A DNA stretch of 64,000 bases, taken from assembly GCF_012848475.1 (NCBI RefSeq), contig NZ_CP051666.1:457501-521500 (forward strand). The letters run 5' to 3'. The DNA comes from Marinobacterium sp. LSUCC0821 (lineage in GTDB: Bacteria; Pseudomonadota; Gammaproteobacteria; Pseudomonadales; Balneatricaceae). Positions within the stretch are counted from its first letter, which is position 1, and every line of letters starts with the position of its first letter. Shown here in pieces: positions 42,010 to 52,270 of this stretch. The notes beneath the pieces are model-generated. The model saw only the letters and a program-made list of their open reading frames with translations. It searched no databases and was not told the DNA's origin. The position numbers and the translations under genes were made by a program.

Positions 42010-43398
42010 TTAGAGATGCTCTTCAGCGTATTCTGCCAATTTCGAGCGGAAGATCCCTTCAAAGTGAACAGATGCACAGCCCTCATAATCGCGGAAGCGC
42101 TCTGCGATATAGGTAAGACCTGAGGTAAGTGCTGTGAGGTAGTTTGAGTCGATCTGAGCAAGGTTACCCAAGCAGACCATCTTGGTGTTCTTACCACAGC
42201 GGGTCAGAATGGTTTTTAATTGTTGTGGCGTAAGGTTCTGCGCCTCATCAATCAACACAATCGCATTTTGAATGCTACGGCCACGAATAAAGTTCAGTGA
42301 CTTGAACTGAATATTGGCCTTCTCAATCGCATATTTAACACTGCTTTGTGGGCGTTCATCATGCTCATGCATCGCTTCAAGGTTGTCGTTAATTGCGCTC
42401 AACCAAGGTGTCATCTTCTCCTCCTCGGTACCTGGTAGGAAACCGATATCCTCTGCGACAGGTGGAGTAGAGCGGGTAACGATAATCTTATTATAACGCT
42501 GTTGCTCAATGACCAGCTCCAGTGCGCTTGCTAGGGCTATCAAGGTTTTACCTGAACCTGCAGAGCCTAAAAGAATGGCAAGGTCGATATCTGGATCGAG
42601 CATGGCATTCATTGCAAAGGCTTGCTGGATATTGATTGGGCTAATGCCCCAGCAGTTTTGCTGCATCAATTTCTGGTAGCCAAGATCGCGAAGAATGACC
42701 TTATCTCCCTCAGTGCGCATAGTCCGTGCAGCGAAATCTTGAGAGTCATCATAGATGTACTCGTTGGCGTAGGTCTCCGGAAGGACCTCACGTGCAACAC
42801 GATGGTAGGTGTGCTCTGCATCGTGGTAGCTCTCTACCTCGTCAACGCCTTCCCAGAATGGCGTTTCAAGGTGCGTATGGCCAGCAGGGAGTAGATCGAT
42901 ATCTGAAACTAACTGGTCAGTACGGTAGTCCTCAACACGTTTTAGGCCTGCACCCATCGCCTTGAGGCGCATGTTGAGATCTTTAGTAACAAGGATAATC
43001 TGACGCTTCGGCATCGTCGCTTGGAGATGCAGCGCACAGTTGATAATACGGTTGTCTTTGTTGGTTTCAGCCGGGAGGAAACCTTTCTCTTTGCCAAGTT
43101 CGTGGTCTGGATAGATGGAGAGCTTACCAAGAACAGTTTCGCGATCTTTACCCTCAAGCTTGATCTGTACGCCACTATGAATCTCTGAAGGGCTAGTAGC
43201 CCCACTTAGGATCTTATCGATCTCTCGAATCGCAGCACGCGCTTCAGCAGCGACGTTCTTTTTGCGATCTTTAATATCATCTAACTCTTCAAGCACGGTC
43301 ATCGGTATAGCGATATCTTGCTCTTTAAACTCAACAAGACATTTCGGATCGTGCAGGAGAACGTTTGTATCGAGGATATAGAGTTTGGATGCGCTCAT
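42010..43398 (-). CDS. PIN domain/PhoH-type ATPase (PhoH2-like)
   Basis: The 462-residue protein joins an N-terminal PIN ribonuclease domain (YILDTNVLLHDP, about 7-18; acidic residues to about 150) to a C-terminal PhoH ATPase domain. The ATPase part has Walker A GSAGSGKT (about 277-284) and Walker B-like VLIDEAQN (about 376-383). Such PhoH2 proteins unwind and cleave RNA. The start ATG 43398 has AAGGAA 6 nt upstream; two earlier in-frame starts are less likely. It is monocistronic with its own terminator. Confidence 0.93.
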   Translation of the reverse strand: MSASKLYILDTNVLLHDPKCLVEFKEQDIAIPMTVLEELDDIKDRKKNVAAEARAAIREIDKILSGATSPSEIHSGVQIKLEGKDRETVLGKLSIYPDHELGKEKGFLPAETNKDNRIINCALHLQATMPKRQIILVTKDLNMRLKAMGAGLKRVEDYRTDQLVSDIDLLPAGHTHLETPFWEGVDEVESYHDAEHTYHRVAREVLPETYANEYIYDDSQDFAARTMRTEGDKVILRDLGYQKLMQQNCWGISPINIQQAFAMNAMLDPDIDLAILLGSAGSGKTLIALASALELVIEQQRYNKIIVTRSTPPVAEDIGFLPGTEEEKMTPWLSAINDNLEAMHEHDERPQSSVKYAIEKANIQFKSLNFIRGRSIQNAIVLIDEAQNLTPQQLKTILTRCGKNTKMVCLGNLAQIDSNYLTALTSGLTYIAERFRDYEGCASVHFEGIFRSKLAEYAEEHL

Positions 43399-43545
43399 TG
43401 GCATTTCCTTATCGGTCACGAAAGAGGATAGTGAACATTGTGCCCACCACTCAAAGCTAAACTAAGAGTGCTGGTTTAGCAAATGTCATCTATGCTTAAT
43501 CTAACTGCGTAATAATTACAGAGCCATTACGCTGAGGAGTTATTT

Positions 43546-44913
43546 ATGAGTAGTCAGTCTGTATCAGCCAGTGTTCGTCCTCTAGAAAGTTTAGACATGC
43601 TCTCACCGCATGAGGTAGAGCGAATTAGAGATCGCAGTGAGGCAGGTCTCTATCCGTTGTTTCGCAAGTGTGCTTTGGCCGTCCTGAACTGTGGAAGTGA
43701 GATGGATAGCACTCATGAGGTACTAAAGCTTCACAAAGATTTTGATGTTCATATTGGTACCAAGCACCGTGGCGTGCAGTTGGAGCTTGAGAATGCGCCA
43801 GCTTCAGCTTTTGTTGATGGCGAACTTATTCAGGGTATTCGCGAACATCTCTTTTCAGTATTACGTGACCTTGTTTATGTCGTTGATGAGGTAGCTCATG
43901 TAGGAAGGGGTTTGAGTGACTCCGAGAAGATCACCCATAAGGTGTTTCATATTCTGCGACATGCTGAGGCGTTGCAGCCACATGTGAAACCCAATATTGC
44001 TGTTTGTTGGGGTGGCCACTCAATCGCGCGTCCTGAATATAACTACACCAAAAAAGTGGGTTATGAGTTGGGGTTGCGGGGAATCAATATCTGTACCGGT
44101 TGTGGACCGGGTGCCATGAAGGGGCCTATGAAAGGGGCGACCATCGCTCACGCTAAACAACGTATCAGTGATGCGCGTTATATCGGTATTACTGAGCCAG
44201 GCATTATCGCGGCCGAGAGTCCTAATCCGATCGTATCTGAACTCATCATCATGCCTGATATTGAAAAACGCTTAGAGGCGTTTGTTCGTCTTGGTCACGG
44301 CATTGTGGTTTTCCCTGGTGGTGCAGGTACTGCCGAGGAGATTCTCTACATGCTCGGCATTCTTCTGCGAGAAGAGAACCGCGACGTTGAGTTTCCATTT
44401 ATCTTCACAGGCCCAGAGGGTAGTGAAGCCTACTTTGAACAGATCGATAAGTTTATCGGTGCAACTCTAGGTGAGCGTGCCCAGTCCTTATACAAGGTTA
44501 TTGTGAACGATCCAGCAGCAGTAGCAGCTGAGATGAAACGAGGTTTTGACGCGGCTACTGAACATCGTAAAGAGGCGGGCGAAGCTTACCACTACAATTG
44601 GGACCTCTTTATTCCTTATGAGCTACAGAAACCTTTTGATCCAACGCACGATAATATGGCAAAACTCGATCTGCATTTAGATCAGCCAGACTATATGCTT
44701 GCGGCTGAATTGCGAAGGGCGCTTTCTGGAATTGTTGCGGGTAACGTTAAAGAGCAAGCGGTTCAGGCAGTTGAGACGCATGGTGCCTTTAAACTATGCG
44801 GTGATCAGGTGGTGATTGATGCATTATCCGAGTTATTGCAGGGCTTCATTGAGCAGCGTCGGATGAAGATTGATTACGCTTCATATACTCCTTGTTTTGA
44901 GTTGGCTTGTTAA
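43546..44913 (+). CDS. ppnN: Pyrimidine/purine nucleotide 5'-monophosphate nucleosidase PpnN
   Basis: PpnN (YgdH) cleaves nucleoside monophosphates to base and ribose 5-phosphate and is bound by (p)ppGpp in E. coli. The 455-residue length matches. The LOG/lysine decarboxylase-like core contains CTGCGPGAMKGPMKG (about 184-198) and the PGGAGTAEEILYML motif (about 260-273). GAGGAGT lies 6 nt before the ATG. A palindromic repeat follows the stop. Confidence 0.94.
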   Translation: MSSQSVSASVRPLESLDMLSPHEVERIRDRSEAGLYPLFRKCALAVLNCGSEMDSTHEVLKLHKDFDVHIGTKHRGVQLELENAPASAFVDGELIQGIREHLFSVLRDLVYVVDEVAHVGRGLSDSEKITHKVFHILRHAEALQPHVKPNIAVCWGGHSIARPEYNYTKKVGYELGLRGINICTGCGPGAMKGPMKGATIAHAKQRISDARYIGITEPGIIAAESPNPIVSELIIMPDIEKRLEAFVRLGHGIVVFPGGAGTAEEILYMLGILLREENRDVEFPFIFTGPEGSEAYFEQIDKFIGATLGERAQSLYKVIVNDPAAVAAEMKRGFDAATEHRKEAGEAYHYNWDLFIPYELQKPFDPTHDNMAKLDLHLDQPDYMLAAELRRALSGIVAGNVKEQAVQAVETHGAFKLCGDQVVIDALSELLQGFIEQRRMKIDYASYTPCFELAC

Positions 44914-44926
44914 TGGCAACGTTATG

Positions 44927-44960
44927 GGGGGCAGAGTCATCCTAGGATGACTCTGACCCC
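44927..44960. repeat. Palindromic repeat, family A copy 2
   Basis: A 16-bp inverted repeat (arm GGATGACTCTGACCCC, one mismatch) with a two-base centre, 13 bp after the ppnN stop. It shares its GACTCTGACCCC half with copy 1 at 32914-32949. It could also serve as an mRNA 3' hairpin. Confidence 0.8.
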
Positions 44961-45011
44961 GTTCGTTTAATCGTATATACTGGCTCAAACTAAACTGACA
45001 GGGAGTCGATG

Positions 45012-45791
45012 ATGTGTGAGCTTTTGGGTATGAGCGCGAATGTACCCACGGATATCTGTTTCAGTTTTGCAGGTCTTATGCAGCGTGGGGGTGGTACAGG
45101 CCCGCACCGAGATGGTTGGGGTATAGGGTTTTATGAAGGCAAAGCGCTGCGCGCGTTTCACGATCCTGAACCAAGCGTCAACTCGCCTATCGCAGAGCTG
45201 GTATGCCAATATCCGATTAAAAGCTGCACCGTCATTAGTCATATTCGCCAAGCCAATGTTGGCCAAGTAAACCTTGAGAATACCCATCCATTCAGTCGTG
45301 AACTATGGGGCTTCACCTGGACCTTTGCGCACAATGGGCAGTTAGATAAATCGCTGTTTGAGAAAGAGCTTCACTTCTACCAACCAGTCGGTACCACCGA
45401 TTCTGAGTACGCATTCTGTTGGCTTCTCGGTCAGATCAGAAAAGCTTTCCCGCAGCCGCCAGCCAATAACCGAGAGCTCTTTGAGCTTATTCGCTACTGT
45501 AGTGATCAGCTACGGGCTCTGGGTGTATTCAATATGCTGCTGAGTAATTCAGAGTTTCTATACTGCTACTGTACGACAAAACTTAACTATCTCACCCGAC
45601 GTGCTCCTTTTGGAGAGGCGCAATTGCGTGACTTTGATTTGAGTATCGATTTTAGAGGTGAGACCAATCCAAATGATGTCGTCACTGTTATAGCAACTGA
45701 ACCACTGACCGATAATGAACCTTGGCTGCAAATTGAATCGGGAGAAGCGATTGTGTTTGCTCAGGGGGAGGTGTGCTATCAACAGCGATAG
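45012..45791 (+). CDS. yafJ: Class II glutamine amidotransferase YafJ
   Basis: The 259-residue Ntn-hydrolase uses the N-terminal cysteine exposed after Met removal, so the second of two adjacent ATGs (MCELLGM) must be the start; GGGAG precedes it. HIRQANVG (about 78-85) and FAHNGQLD (about 107-114) are class II amidotransferase motifs. The acceptor substrate is unknown. The next gene, an acyl-CoA ligase, overlaps its 3' end. Confidence 0.93.
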   Translation: MCELLGMSANVPTDICFSFAGLMQRGGGTGPHRDGWGIGFYEGKALRAFHDPEPSVNSPIAELVCQYPIKSCTVISHIRQANVGQVNLENTHPFSRELWGFTWTFAHNGQLDKSLFEKELHFYQPVGTTDSEYAFCWLLGQIRKAFPQPPANNRELFELIRYCSDQLRALGVFNMLLSNSEFLYCYCTTKLNYLTRRAPFGEAQLRDFDLSIDFRGETNPNDVVTVIATEPLTDNEPWLQIESGEAIVFAQGEVCYQQR

Positions 45792-47391
45792 TCGACTTGG
45801 CTTCTACCTTCGTGGCTTAGAGAGTCTCTCTGGGCTGGCGACCTTTTTAGCGGAACGTCATGAACACAAGGTGGCGGTGCGTGTAGATCGTGATCAACTC
45901 ACCTTTGGCGATATAGAGCGCTACTCTATGTCGGTTGCGAACTGGATGATTGATCGTCTAGCGATAGCTCCAGGGACTCGCATTATTATTCATCTCCCCA
46001 ACTCTGTTCACTATCCTGTGGCTCTAATGGCGGCTTGGCGAACCGGCATGATTCCCGTTTGTCTATCGCCATCTGCAGGAGTTGAAGAGATAGATCGGGC
46101 TGCTAAAAGCAGTGGTGCTAGTGTCATCATCACTGAAGCTAAAAGTCCTGTTTTACTAGACCTCTCTCGTCGTCGCAAAAAAACGCTGCAGACAATTAGC
46201 TGTTCTGAAGAGGATTTTAGTTACTGGTTCCTGAGACCTGTTAAGCGATTCTTTCGTCACATGAAGACCCCGCGTCGTCGTTTGGCTGAGTTTAAGTTTC
46301 GTGATGGTTTGGACTACCGAGCTCTTAATGTACGTCGTATAGCGCAAACTCCTATAAATGATGTAGCGCTTGTTCAATCAACTAGTGGCACCACTGGCAC
46401 TCCTAAAGGGGTAAAACTGACTCACGGTAATCTTCTTGCAAACATGCGTCAGCTCTCTGTTTCACTGGAGATGATGGGGTTGGAAGGTCGACAACGACTG
46501 CTTCAGCCGCTGCCCATATATCACAGTTATCCGATGATGATGTGTCTAACGACTTGGGCGCAGGGTGGTTCTGTTGAGATGCTGAGCGATGTTAAGGATA
46601 TCAATCAGATAGCTGAACTGTTCGATAGGGTAAGACCTACGCTGTTCGCCGGTATCAGTCCGGTTTTTATTGGTTTGATGCAGCATCCACTATTTTCGCA
46701 GCTCGACTTTAGTGCCCTGAAATGCACGCTTTCGGGTGGCGCCCCCCTCAAACAGTACATTGCGGATAGATGGCAGAGTATTACAGGCAATGTGATCTCA
46801 CAGGGGTATGGTTTAACAGAGTGTTCACCTGTAGTTACCTTGGATACTAGCGGCCAATTTCGCGATGGCATTGTCGGTGCACCTTTACCACTCACCGAGA
46901 TTGAAATTCGTGATGTTGATGGCAATGCTTTACCTATCGGAAGTGCAGGGCAGATTTATGTTCGTGGTCCTCAGGTGATGCGGGGATACTGTAGCTATGT
47001 AGAGCAAAGTGCTGAGATTTCATCGGATGCTTGGCTCGCTACCGGTGATATAGGCCGCTTTGAAGAGCAGGGTGTTCTACGCATGATTGAGCGGCAATCC
47101 GACGTTATTCATATCGGTGGTTTTAAAGTCTATCCATCAGCGATTGAGGCTCTGGTAGCAGAACATCCAGATATTCTAGATGTTGCGGTGAGCGCTTATG
47201 AGGAGGAGGGTGAGACCAAATTGCGGCTTTATGCTGTAACTAACAACCGTCGCTTAACGCAAAAGATGATTCGAGAGTACTGTCGCCAGCGCCTCACATC
47301 ATACAAGGTCCCGGAGCGTATTGAGCTGCGCCAAAGCCTGCCTCATACCCCTGTGGGCAAGGTGTTACGCAACGAACTGAGCGAGGCCTGA
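45751..47391 (+). CDS. AMP-binding acyl-CoA synthetase
   Basis: The protein of about 545 residues activates a carboxylic acid as acyl-AMP and then acyl-CoA. It has the ATP-binding [19 protein letters not shown] loop (about 206-224), [10 protein letters not shown] (about 351-360) and ATGDIG (about 430-435), and a C-terminal lysine in [10 protein letters not shown]. Likely medium- or long-chain fatty acid specific. The start is unclear: TTG 45751 has GGGAG 6 nt upstream. A very strong GGGGGAG lies 7 nt before an in-frame ATC at 45778, and the homologous region begins only after that point. No ATG or GTG is in frame there. Confidence 0.85.
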   Translation: MCLLRGRCAINSDSRLGFYLRGLESLSGLATFLAERHEHKVAVRVDRDQLTFGDIERYSMSVANWMIDRLAIAPGTRIIIHLPNSVHYPVALMAAWRTGMIPVCLSPSAGVEEIDRAAKSSGASVIITEAKSPVLLDLSRRRKKTLQTISCSEEDFSYWFLRPVKRFFRHMKTPRRRLAEFKFRDGLDYRALNVRRIAQTPINDVALVQSTSGTTGTPKGVKLTHGNLLANMRQLSVSLEMMGLEGRQRLLQPLPIYHSYPMMMCLTTWAQGGSVEMLSDVKDINQIAELFDRVRPTLFAGISPVFIGLMQHPLFSQLDFSALKCTLSGGAPLKQYIADRWQSITGNVISQGYGLTECSPVVTLDTSGQFRDGIVGAPLPLTEIEIRDVDGNALPIGSAGQIYVRGPQVMRGYCSYVEQSAEISSDAWLATGDIGRFEEQGVLRMIERQSDVIHIGGFKVYPSAIEALVAEHPDILDVAVSAYEEEGETKLRLYAVTNNRRLTQKMIREYCRQRLTSYKVPERIELRQSLPHTPVGKVLRNELSEA

Positions 47392-47405
47392 AACCTCCTC
47401 GATTT

Positions 47406-47428
47406 AGAAACCGAAATGGTTTCTTTAA
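47406..47428 (+). terminator. Possible weak terminator after acyl-CoA ligase
   Basis: AGAAACC and GGTTTCT form a 7-bp stem with a five-base loop followed by TTAAG. AT-rich and short, so only a weak candidate. Confidence 0.35.
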
Positions 47429-47482
47429 GCTGCTACGACTCTTCGTTAAAATGCCCGACTTAATTGCATTTTTGGACCTCCA

Positions 47483-50400
47483 GTGACCGATACCCAACCT
47501 ACAATTGAACAGCTTCGTAATCGACTCTCGCGTTGTTTGATTCGGGATAGATTTCCGATTAAACAGCAGATAGAGCGTGTTGCTGCGCAGGGTTCGGATA
47601 TCGCGACATCGGCTGAGCTGCTTGCGAAGATTATCGAACGTATCGAAGCTTCTGAGGTTATTGTAAGCAAGCGCACTGAGCTGGCGCTGCAAACAATTGA
47701 CTATCCGGATCTTCCCGTCACAGGTGCCAAGGATAAAATCCTAGAGGCAGTACGTGATAACCAAGTCGTAGTCATAGCAGGTGAGACGGGGTCTGGTAAA
47801 ACCACGCAGTTGCCTAAAATTTGTCTAGAACTTGGCTTGGGTTGCCGTGGTCTGATCGGTCACACTCAGCCGCGTCGATTGGCAGCTCGTACAGTCGCCA
47901 ATCGTATAGCTGAAGAGCTTAAGTCACCCCTGGGTGAGCGTGTCGGTTATCAGGTACGTTTCCATGATCAGGTCGGGGAAAGCACCCAGATCAAGTTGAT
48001 GACTGATGGTATCTTGTTGGCAGAAACTCAGCACGATCGATACCTCAATAATTACGAAGTTATCATCATCGATGAGGCACATGAGCGAAGCCTCAATATC
48101 GATTTTATTCTGGGCTATCTAAAGCGTATTTTGCCTAAGCGTCCAGATCTCAAAGTGATCATTACATCGGCAACTATCGATGTAGACCGCTTCTCTAAAC
48201 ATTTTAATGAAGCACCGGTTATCGAAGTATCTGGCCGAACTTTTCCAGTTGAGATGCTCTACCGTCCTTTAAACGAAGGGAGCGAAGAGCAGGAAGCCAC
48301 GGGTGATTATCAAACGGCGATTCTTGCTGCTGTCGATGAGATAACAGCGATAGATCGTGCCAAGGGCAATAGTGGGCCTAGTGACATATTGATTTTCCTC
48401 CCCGGTGAGAGAGAGATACGAGATAGCGCCGAGACACTGCGTAGAGCAGACCTACGTGATACCGAAATTATGCCACTCTATGCACGTTTGTCTCTGGCCG
48501 AGCAGAATAGAGTCTTTACCGGTGGTCGAGCGGCCGGGCGGCGTATTGTCCTGGCAACTAACGTTGCTGAAACCTCGGTTACTGTTCCGGGTATTGGCTA
48601 TGTGATTGATCCAGGCTTAGTGCGCATGTCGCGCTACAGTTATCGCTCTAAGGTGCAGCGTCTACCTATAGAGGCTGTCTCCCAAGCGAGCGCAAATCAA
48701 CGCGCCGGTCGTTGTGGTCGTATCGCGCCTGGTACCTGTATCCGTCTCTACTCTGAGGAGGATTTTAAGTCTCGCCCTGAGTTTACTGATGCAGAGATTC
48801 GCCGCACTAACCTGGCATCGGTTATTTTGCAGATGCTGCAACTGCGTTTGGGTGATATTCATGCATTTCCTTTTATTGACCCACCTGACAAACGCTTCAT
48901 CAACGACGGTTTTAAGCTGCTAGAAGAGCTACAGGCGGTTGATGGAAAAAGGAATATAACCAACCTAGGTAAACAGCTGGCGCGTCTACCTGTCGATCCA
49001 CGTATTGCTCGTATTATTGTCGAGGGGCATAGGCAGCAAGCGCTCTCTGAAATTCTGACCATAACCAGTGCTTTGAGTATTCAGGATCCACGTGAGCGTC
49101 CGCAGAATAAACGCCAGGCCTCTGATGAGAAACACAAACTTTTCCAAGATGAGAAGTCAGACTTCATAACGCTACTCAACCTCTGGAATGCCTTTGAAGA
49201 GCAACGCCTTGAACTTAGCCAAAATCAGCTGCGTAAGTGGTGTGAAAAGCACTATCTAAGTTATTTGCGTATGCGTGAATGGCGCGATTTGCATCGTCAG
49301 TTACACCTGAGTATCAAGGCTATAGACCTTAAAGAGAACAAGAGTGGCGCGAGCTATGAACAGGTTCACAAAGCGCTAATCTCAGGGTTTTTAGGCCAGC
49401 TTGGTTTTAAGCAGGAGCGGGGCGAATATCTAGGTGCGCGTAATCGCAAGTTTAAAATATTCCCTGGTTCCGGTGTCTTTAAACAGTCCCCTAAGTGGCT
49501 AGTGGCTGCTGAGCTGATCGAAACCAGTCAGTTGTTTGCCCATACTGTGGCGGAGATAGATCCCGAGTGGGTAGAGCCTCTGGCTAAGCACTTGGTTAAG
49601 CGAAGCTATTTAGAACCTCACTGGGAGAAGAAGCGAGCGCAGGTTGTTGCTATCGAGCAGGTGCAACTCTACGGTTTGATTATTGTGCCTAAGCATCGTG
49701 TGCACTATGGGCCAATCGATCCAGTTATTTCTCACGAAATCTTCATTCGCAGTGCCCTTGTTGAGGGTGAATTTGTTACCAAAGGTAGCTTCTTTGCACA
49801 TAACCGTTCACTGCTAGAATCCGTTGCAGCTTTGGAAGATAAGTCGCGTCGACGCGATCTTTTGGTAGACGAAGAGACACTCTATCAATTTTACCTAGAG
49901 CGCCTAGCAGAGCAGGGCGGTAGCGGTATCATCAATGGTGCTGGGTTTGAAGCTTGGCGCAAACAGAGCGAGCAGAAAGCACCGAAGCTACTCTACTTAA
50001 CCGAAAAAGATGTATTGCAACGCTCTGCAGAACATGTGGGTGAGAGCAGCTATCCAGAAACTCTACTTCTGGACGGAGCACCGCTGCGTCTACACTACCG
50101 CTTTGACCCGAGTGCAGTGGATGATGGATTAAGCATCGATTGTCCACTGCCGCTGATTTCTCGTATGGGTAGCGAGCGACTCGACTGGCTAGTGCCTGGC
50201 ATGTTGGCTGCAAAACTAGAAGCGCTTCTGCGAGGTCTACCTAAAGCTGAGCGAAAACAGTTTGTGCCTATACCAAACTATGTCGCAGAGTTGATTACAA
50301 ATCTGAAGTTTGCAGAAGGGGATCTGTTTGAAGCGGTCTCTTTGCAGCTACTGCGCTTAACGGGCCATCGTGTGAAGGTTGAGCTGTTACGTGAGGTCGT

Positions 50401-51412
50401 TTTGGAGCCCGTGCATCAGATCAATATTCGCTTGTTAGGGGATAAGGGTGAGCTGCTTGGTCAAAGTCGAGATTGGACCGCGCTTCAGAAAAAATTTGGT
50501 GATGCGGCTCAAACAGCGATTCAGCAGGCGCCTAAGCAGAGCTGGGGTGAAACTGAACTTACCGAGTGGAGTTTTGGCAACCTTCCAAAAGAGAAGCGGG
50601 TTAAGCATGCTGGTGGTATAGAGGTTGAAGCCTACCCCGCGCTAATCGATAAGGGTGAAACGGTTGAGCTTACTCTGTTAAGTCAGCCGCTTGATGCTAT
50701 TCGTGCATCCCATAAGGGCGTTGCTCGTCTGGTGTTGCTATCACTGCAATCTCAAGTTCGCGATGCACGAAAAGCGATACCTAATTTAGCTCAAGCGATT
50801 CTCCAAGCGGGCAAAAAATATAATGAGCGCTATCTGCAAGATCAGATCATCATGGCAGCGGCCCTTCGTCTGATAGATGCCTCTCATCTTCCTAGAGATG
50901 AAGAAGGGTTCGCGAAGTGCCGTGATGCTGTTCGCTCTGAACTTCATCAAAGCACATTGAGTGTGGCAAAGTTTGTTATCGATCTGCATCAGCGAGTTCA
51001 TCGAATATCCAAGGCTCTTAACGGCAAGGTGAATCTTGAAACTGTGCCTGTTTTGAATGATCTAAGGGCGCAGTTGGATAGGCTTATCTCGAAGACATAT
51101 CTCACCGATACTCCACCAGAGTGGTTGAACCATCTACCACGTTATCTCAACGCGATAGAGATCCGACTCGAGAAGTATCAGCGTAACCTTCGCCAGCAAG
51201 TACTATGGTCGGATGAGTTGCAGAAGTGGCAAAAACAGTACGAATCAGCACTCAGTAAGGCGCAGGATACCGGTGTGGTATCAAGTGAGTTGCTGGATCT
51301 GCAGTGGTGGTTAGAGGAGTATCGTGTCTCACTTTTCGCTCAGGAACTTGGTACAGAATTTAAGATTTCTGAGAAGCGCCTTAAGCAGAGGTTCACAGAA
51401 GTTGGGGCATAA
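47483..51412 (+). CDS. hrpA: DEAH-box ATP-dependent RNA helicase HrpA
   Basis: HrpA is a 3'-5' DEAH helicase that rescues stalled ribosomes. The 1309-residue protein is the full length seen in gammaproteobacteria. Walker A GETGSGKTTQLPK lies at about 99-111 and IIIDEAHERSLN at about 195-206; SATID (about 233), NVAETSVTVPG and QRAGRCGR (about 410) complete the helicase motifs. The long C-terminal DUF3418 region follows. It starts at GTG. No operon partner is evident. Confidence 0.97.
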   Translation: MTDTQPTIEQLRNRLSRCLIRDRFPIKQQIERVAAQGSDIATSAELLAKIIERIEASEVIVSKRTELALQTIDYPDLPVTGAKDKILEAVRDNQVVVIAGETGSGKTTQLPKICLELGLGCRGLIGHTQPRRLAARTVANRIAEELKSPLGERVGYQVRFHDQVGESTQIKLMTDGILLAETQHDRYLNNYEVIIIDEAHERSLNIDFILGYLKRILPKRPDLKVIITSATIDVDRFSKHFNEAPVIEVSGRTFPVEMLYRPLNEGSEEQEATGDYQTAILAAVDEITAIDRAKGNSGPSDILIFLPGEREIRDSAETLRRADLRDTEIMPLYARLSLAEQNRVFTGGRAAGRRIVLATNVAETSVTVPGIGYVIDPGLVRMSRYSYRSKVQRLPIEAVSQASANQRAGRCGRIAPGTCIRLYSEEDFKSRPEFTDAEIRRTNLASVILQMLQLRLGDIHAFPFIDPPDKRFINDGFKLLEELQAVDGKRNITNLGKQLARLPVDPRIARIIVEGHRQQALSEILTITSALSIQDPRERPQNKRQASDEKHKLFQDEKSDFITLLNLWNAFEEQRLELSQNQLRKWCEKHYLSYLRMREWRDLHRQLHLSIKAIDLKENKSGASYEQVHKALISGFLGQLGFKQERGEYLGARNRKFKIFPGSGVFKQSPKWLVAAELIETSQLFAHTVAEIDPEWVEPLAKHLVKRSYLEPHWEKKRAQVVAIEQVQLYGLIIVPKHRVHYGPIDPVISHEIFIRSALVEGEFVTKGSFFAHNRSLLESVAALEDKSRRRDLLVDEETLYQFYLERLAEQGGSGIINGAGFEAWRKQSEQKAPKLLYLTEKDVLQRSAEHVGESSYPETLLLDGAPLRLHYRFDPSAVDDGLSIDCPLPLISRMGSERLDWLVPGMLAAKLEALLRGLPKAERKQFVPIPNYVAELITNLKFAEGDLFEAVSLQLLRLTGHRVKVELLREVVLEPVHQINIRLLGDKGELLGQSRDWTALQKKFGDAAQTAIQQAPKQSWGETELTEWSFGNLPKEKRVKHAGGIEVEAYPALIDKGETVELTLLSQPLDAIRASHKGVARLVLLSLQSQVRDARKAIPNLAQAILQAGKKYNERYLQDQIIMAAALRLIDASHLPRDEEGFAKCRDAVRSELHQSTLSVAKFVIDLHQRVHRISKALNGKVNLETVPVLNDLRAQLDRLISKTYLTDTPPEWLNHLPRYLNAIEIRLEKYQRNLRQQVLWSDELQKWQKQYESALSKAQDTGVVSSELLDLQWWLEEYRVSLFAQELGTEFKISEKRLKQRFTEVGA

Positions 51413-51500
51413 TCCGTTTTAAATTGGCGCTATTTGATTTTGGCGTCTACACTTTTGGCTCAAGATTGATAGATTAAATCTTTAGCGTTTTGGAATGCAT

Positions 51501-52202
51501 ATGAAGTTATTTAAACAGTTATCACAGTTAATTTTACTCAGTTTCACCCTTGCATCAGTGCCTGCCTTCGCAGAGAGCGAGCAGCAGTCTGACCCATGGG
51601 AGGGTTTTAACCGTGCTATGTTCAATTTTAATGATGCATTGGACAGAGCTATTTTAAAACCAGTTGCTCAAGGCTACCGCTTTGTAATGCCAGATATTGC
51701 AGAGCGCGGTGTGCATAACTTTTTCGAAAACCTAGGTGACGTTGTCACTATGGTGAACAACCTGCTTCAGTTGAAACCTGTCGAAGCCGTGCAAGATCTC
51801 TCTCGTGTGGTGATTAATACCACGATTGGTATCGGTGGTTTGATTGATGTCGCATCGGCGATGGATATCCCTAAACACGACGAAGATTTTGGTCAAACCT
51901 TGGGTGCATGGGGAGTAGATTCAGGCCCTTACCTAGTGCTTCCTCTTCTTGGACCATCTTCACTTCGTGATGGTGTTGGTCGAATCCCAGATACCATGAT
52001 CGATCCACTAAACCAGGTAGCAGACGATGAGACACGAACAGCACTTTGGGTGGGTAAGGTGATCGATAAGCGTGCTGATCTTCTTAAGCGTGAAAGTGTG
52101 ATTACCGGTGATCGTTACATATTCATTCGCGATGCGTATCTGCAGAAGCGTGAGTTTGATGTAAACGATGGTCGCATTCCGTTCAATTCTAGCGACTTCT
52201 AA
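51501..52202 (+). CDS. mlaA: Phospholipid-transport protein MlaA (VacJ), without lipobox
   Basis: MlaA removes misplaced phospholipids from the outer leaflet of the outer membrane. The 233-residue protein has the family motifs DPWEGFNRAMFNFND (about 31-45), GIGGLIDVA (about 112-120) and GPYLVLPLLGPSSLRDGVG (about 139-157). The signal peptide ends SVPAFA and contains no cysteine, so it is not a typical lipoprotein; some Pseudomonas homologues are similar as I recall. ATG 51501 is preferred to ATG 51495 because GGA lies at the right distance. Confidence 0.93.
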   Translation: MKLFKQLSQLILLSFTLASVPAFAESEQQSDPWEGFNRAMFNFNDALDRAILKPVAQGYRFVMPDIAERGVHNFFENLGDVVTMVNNLLQLKPVEAVQDLSRVVINTTIGIGGLIDVASAMDIPKHDEDFGQTLGAWGVDSGPYLVLPLLGPSSLRDGVGRIPDTMIDPLNQVADDETRTALWVGKVIDKRADLLKRESVITGDRYIFIRDAYLQKREFDVNDGRIPFNSSDF

Positions 52203-52270
52203 TCGCTAAGCTGTTTACTTCGATTCGGTGCAAGAGTAGTCTGATCTAAACTTTGTAACCGAATCGATCC

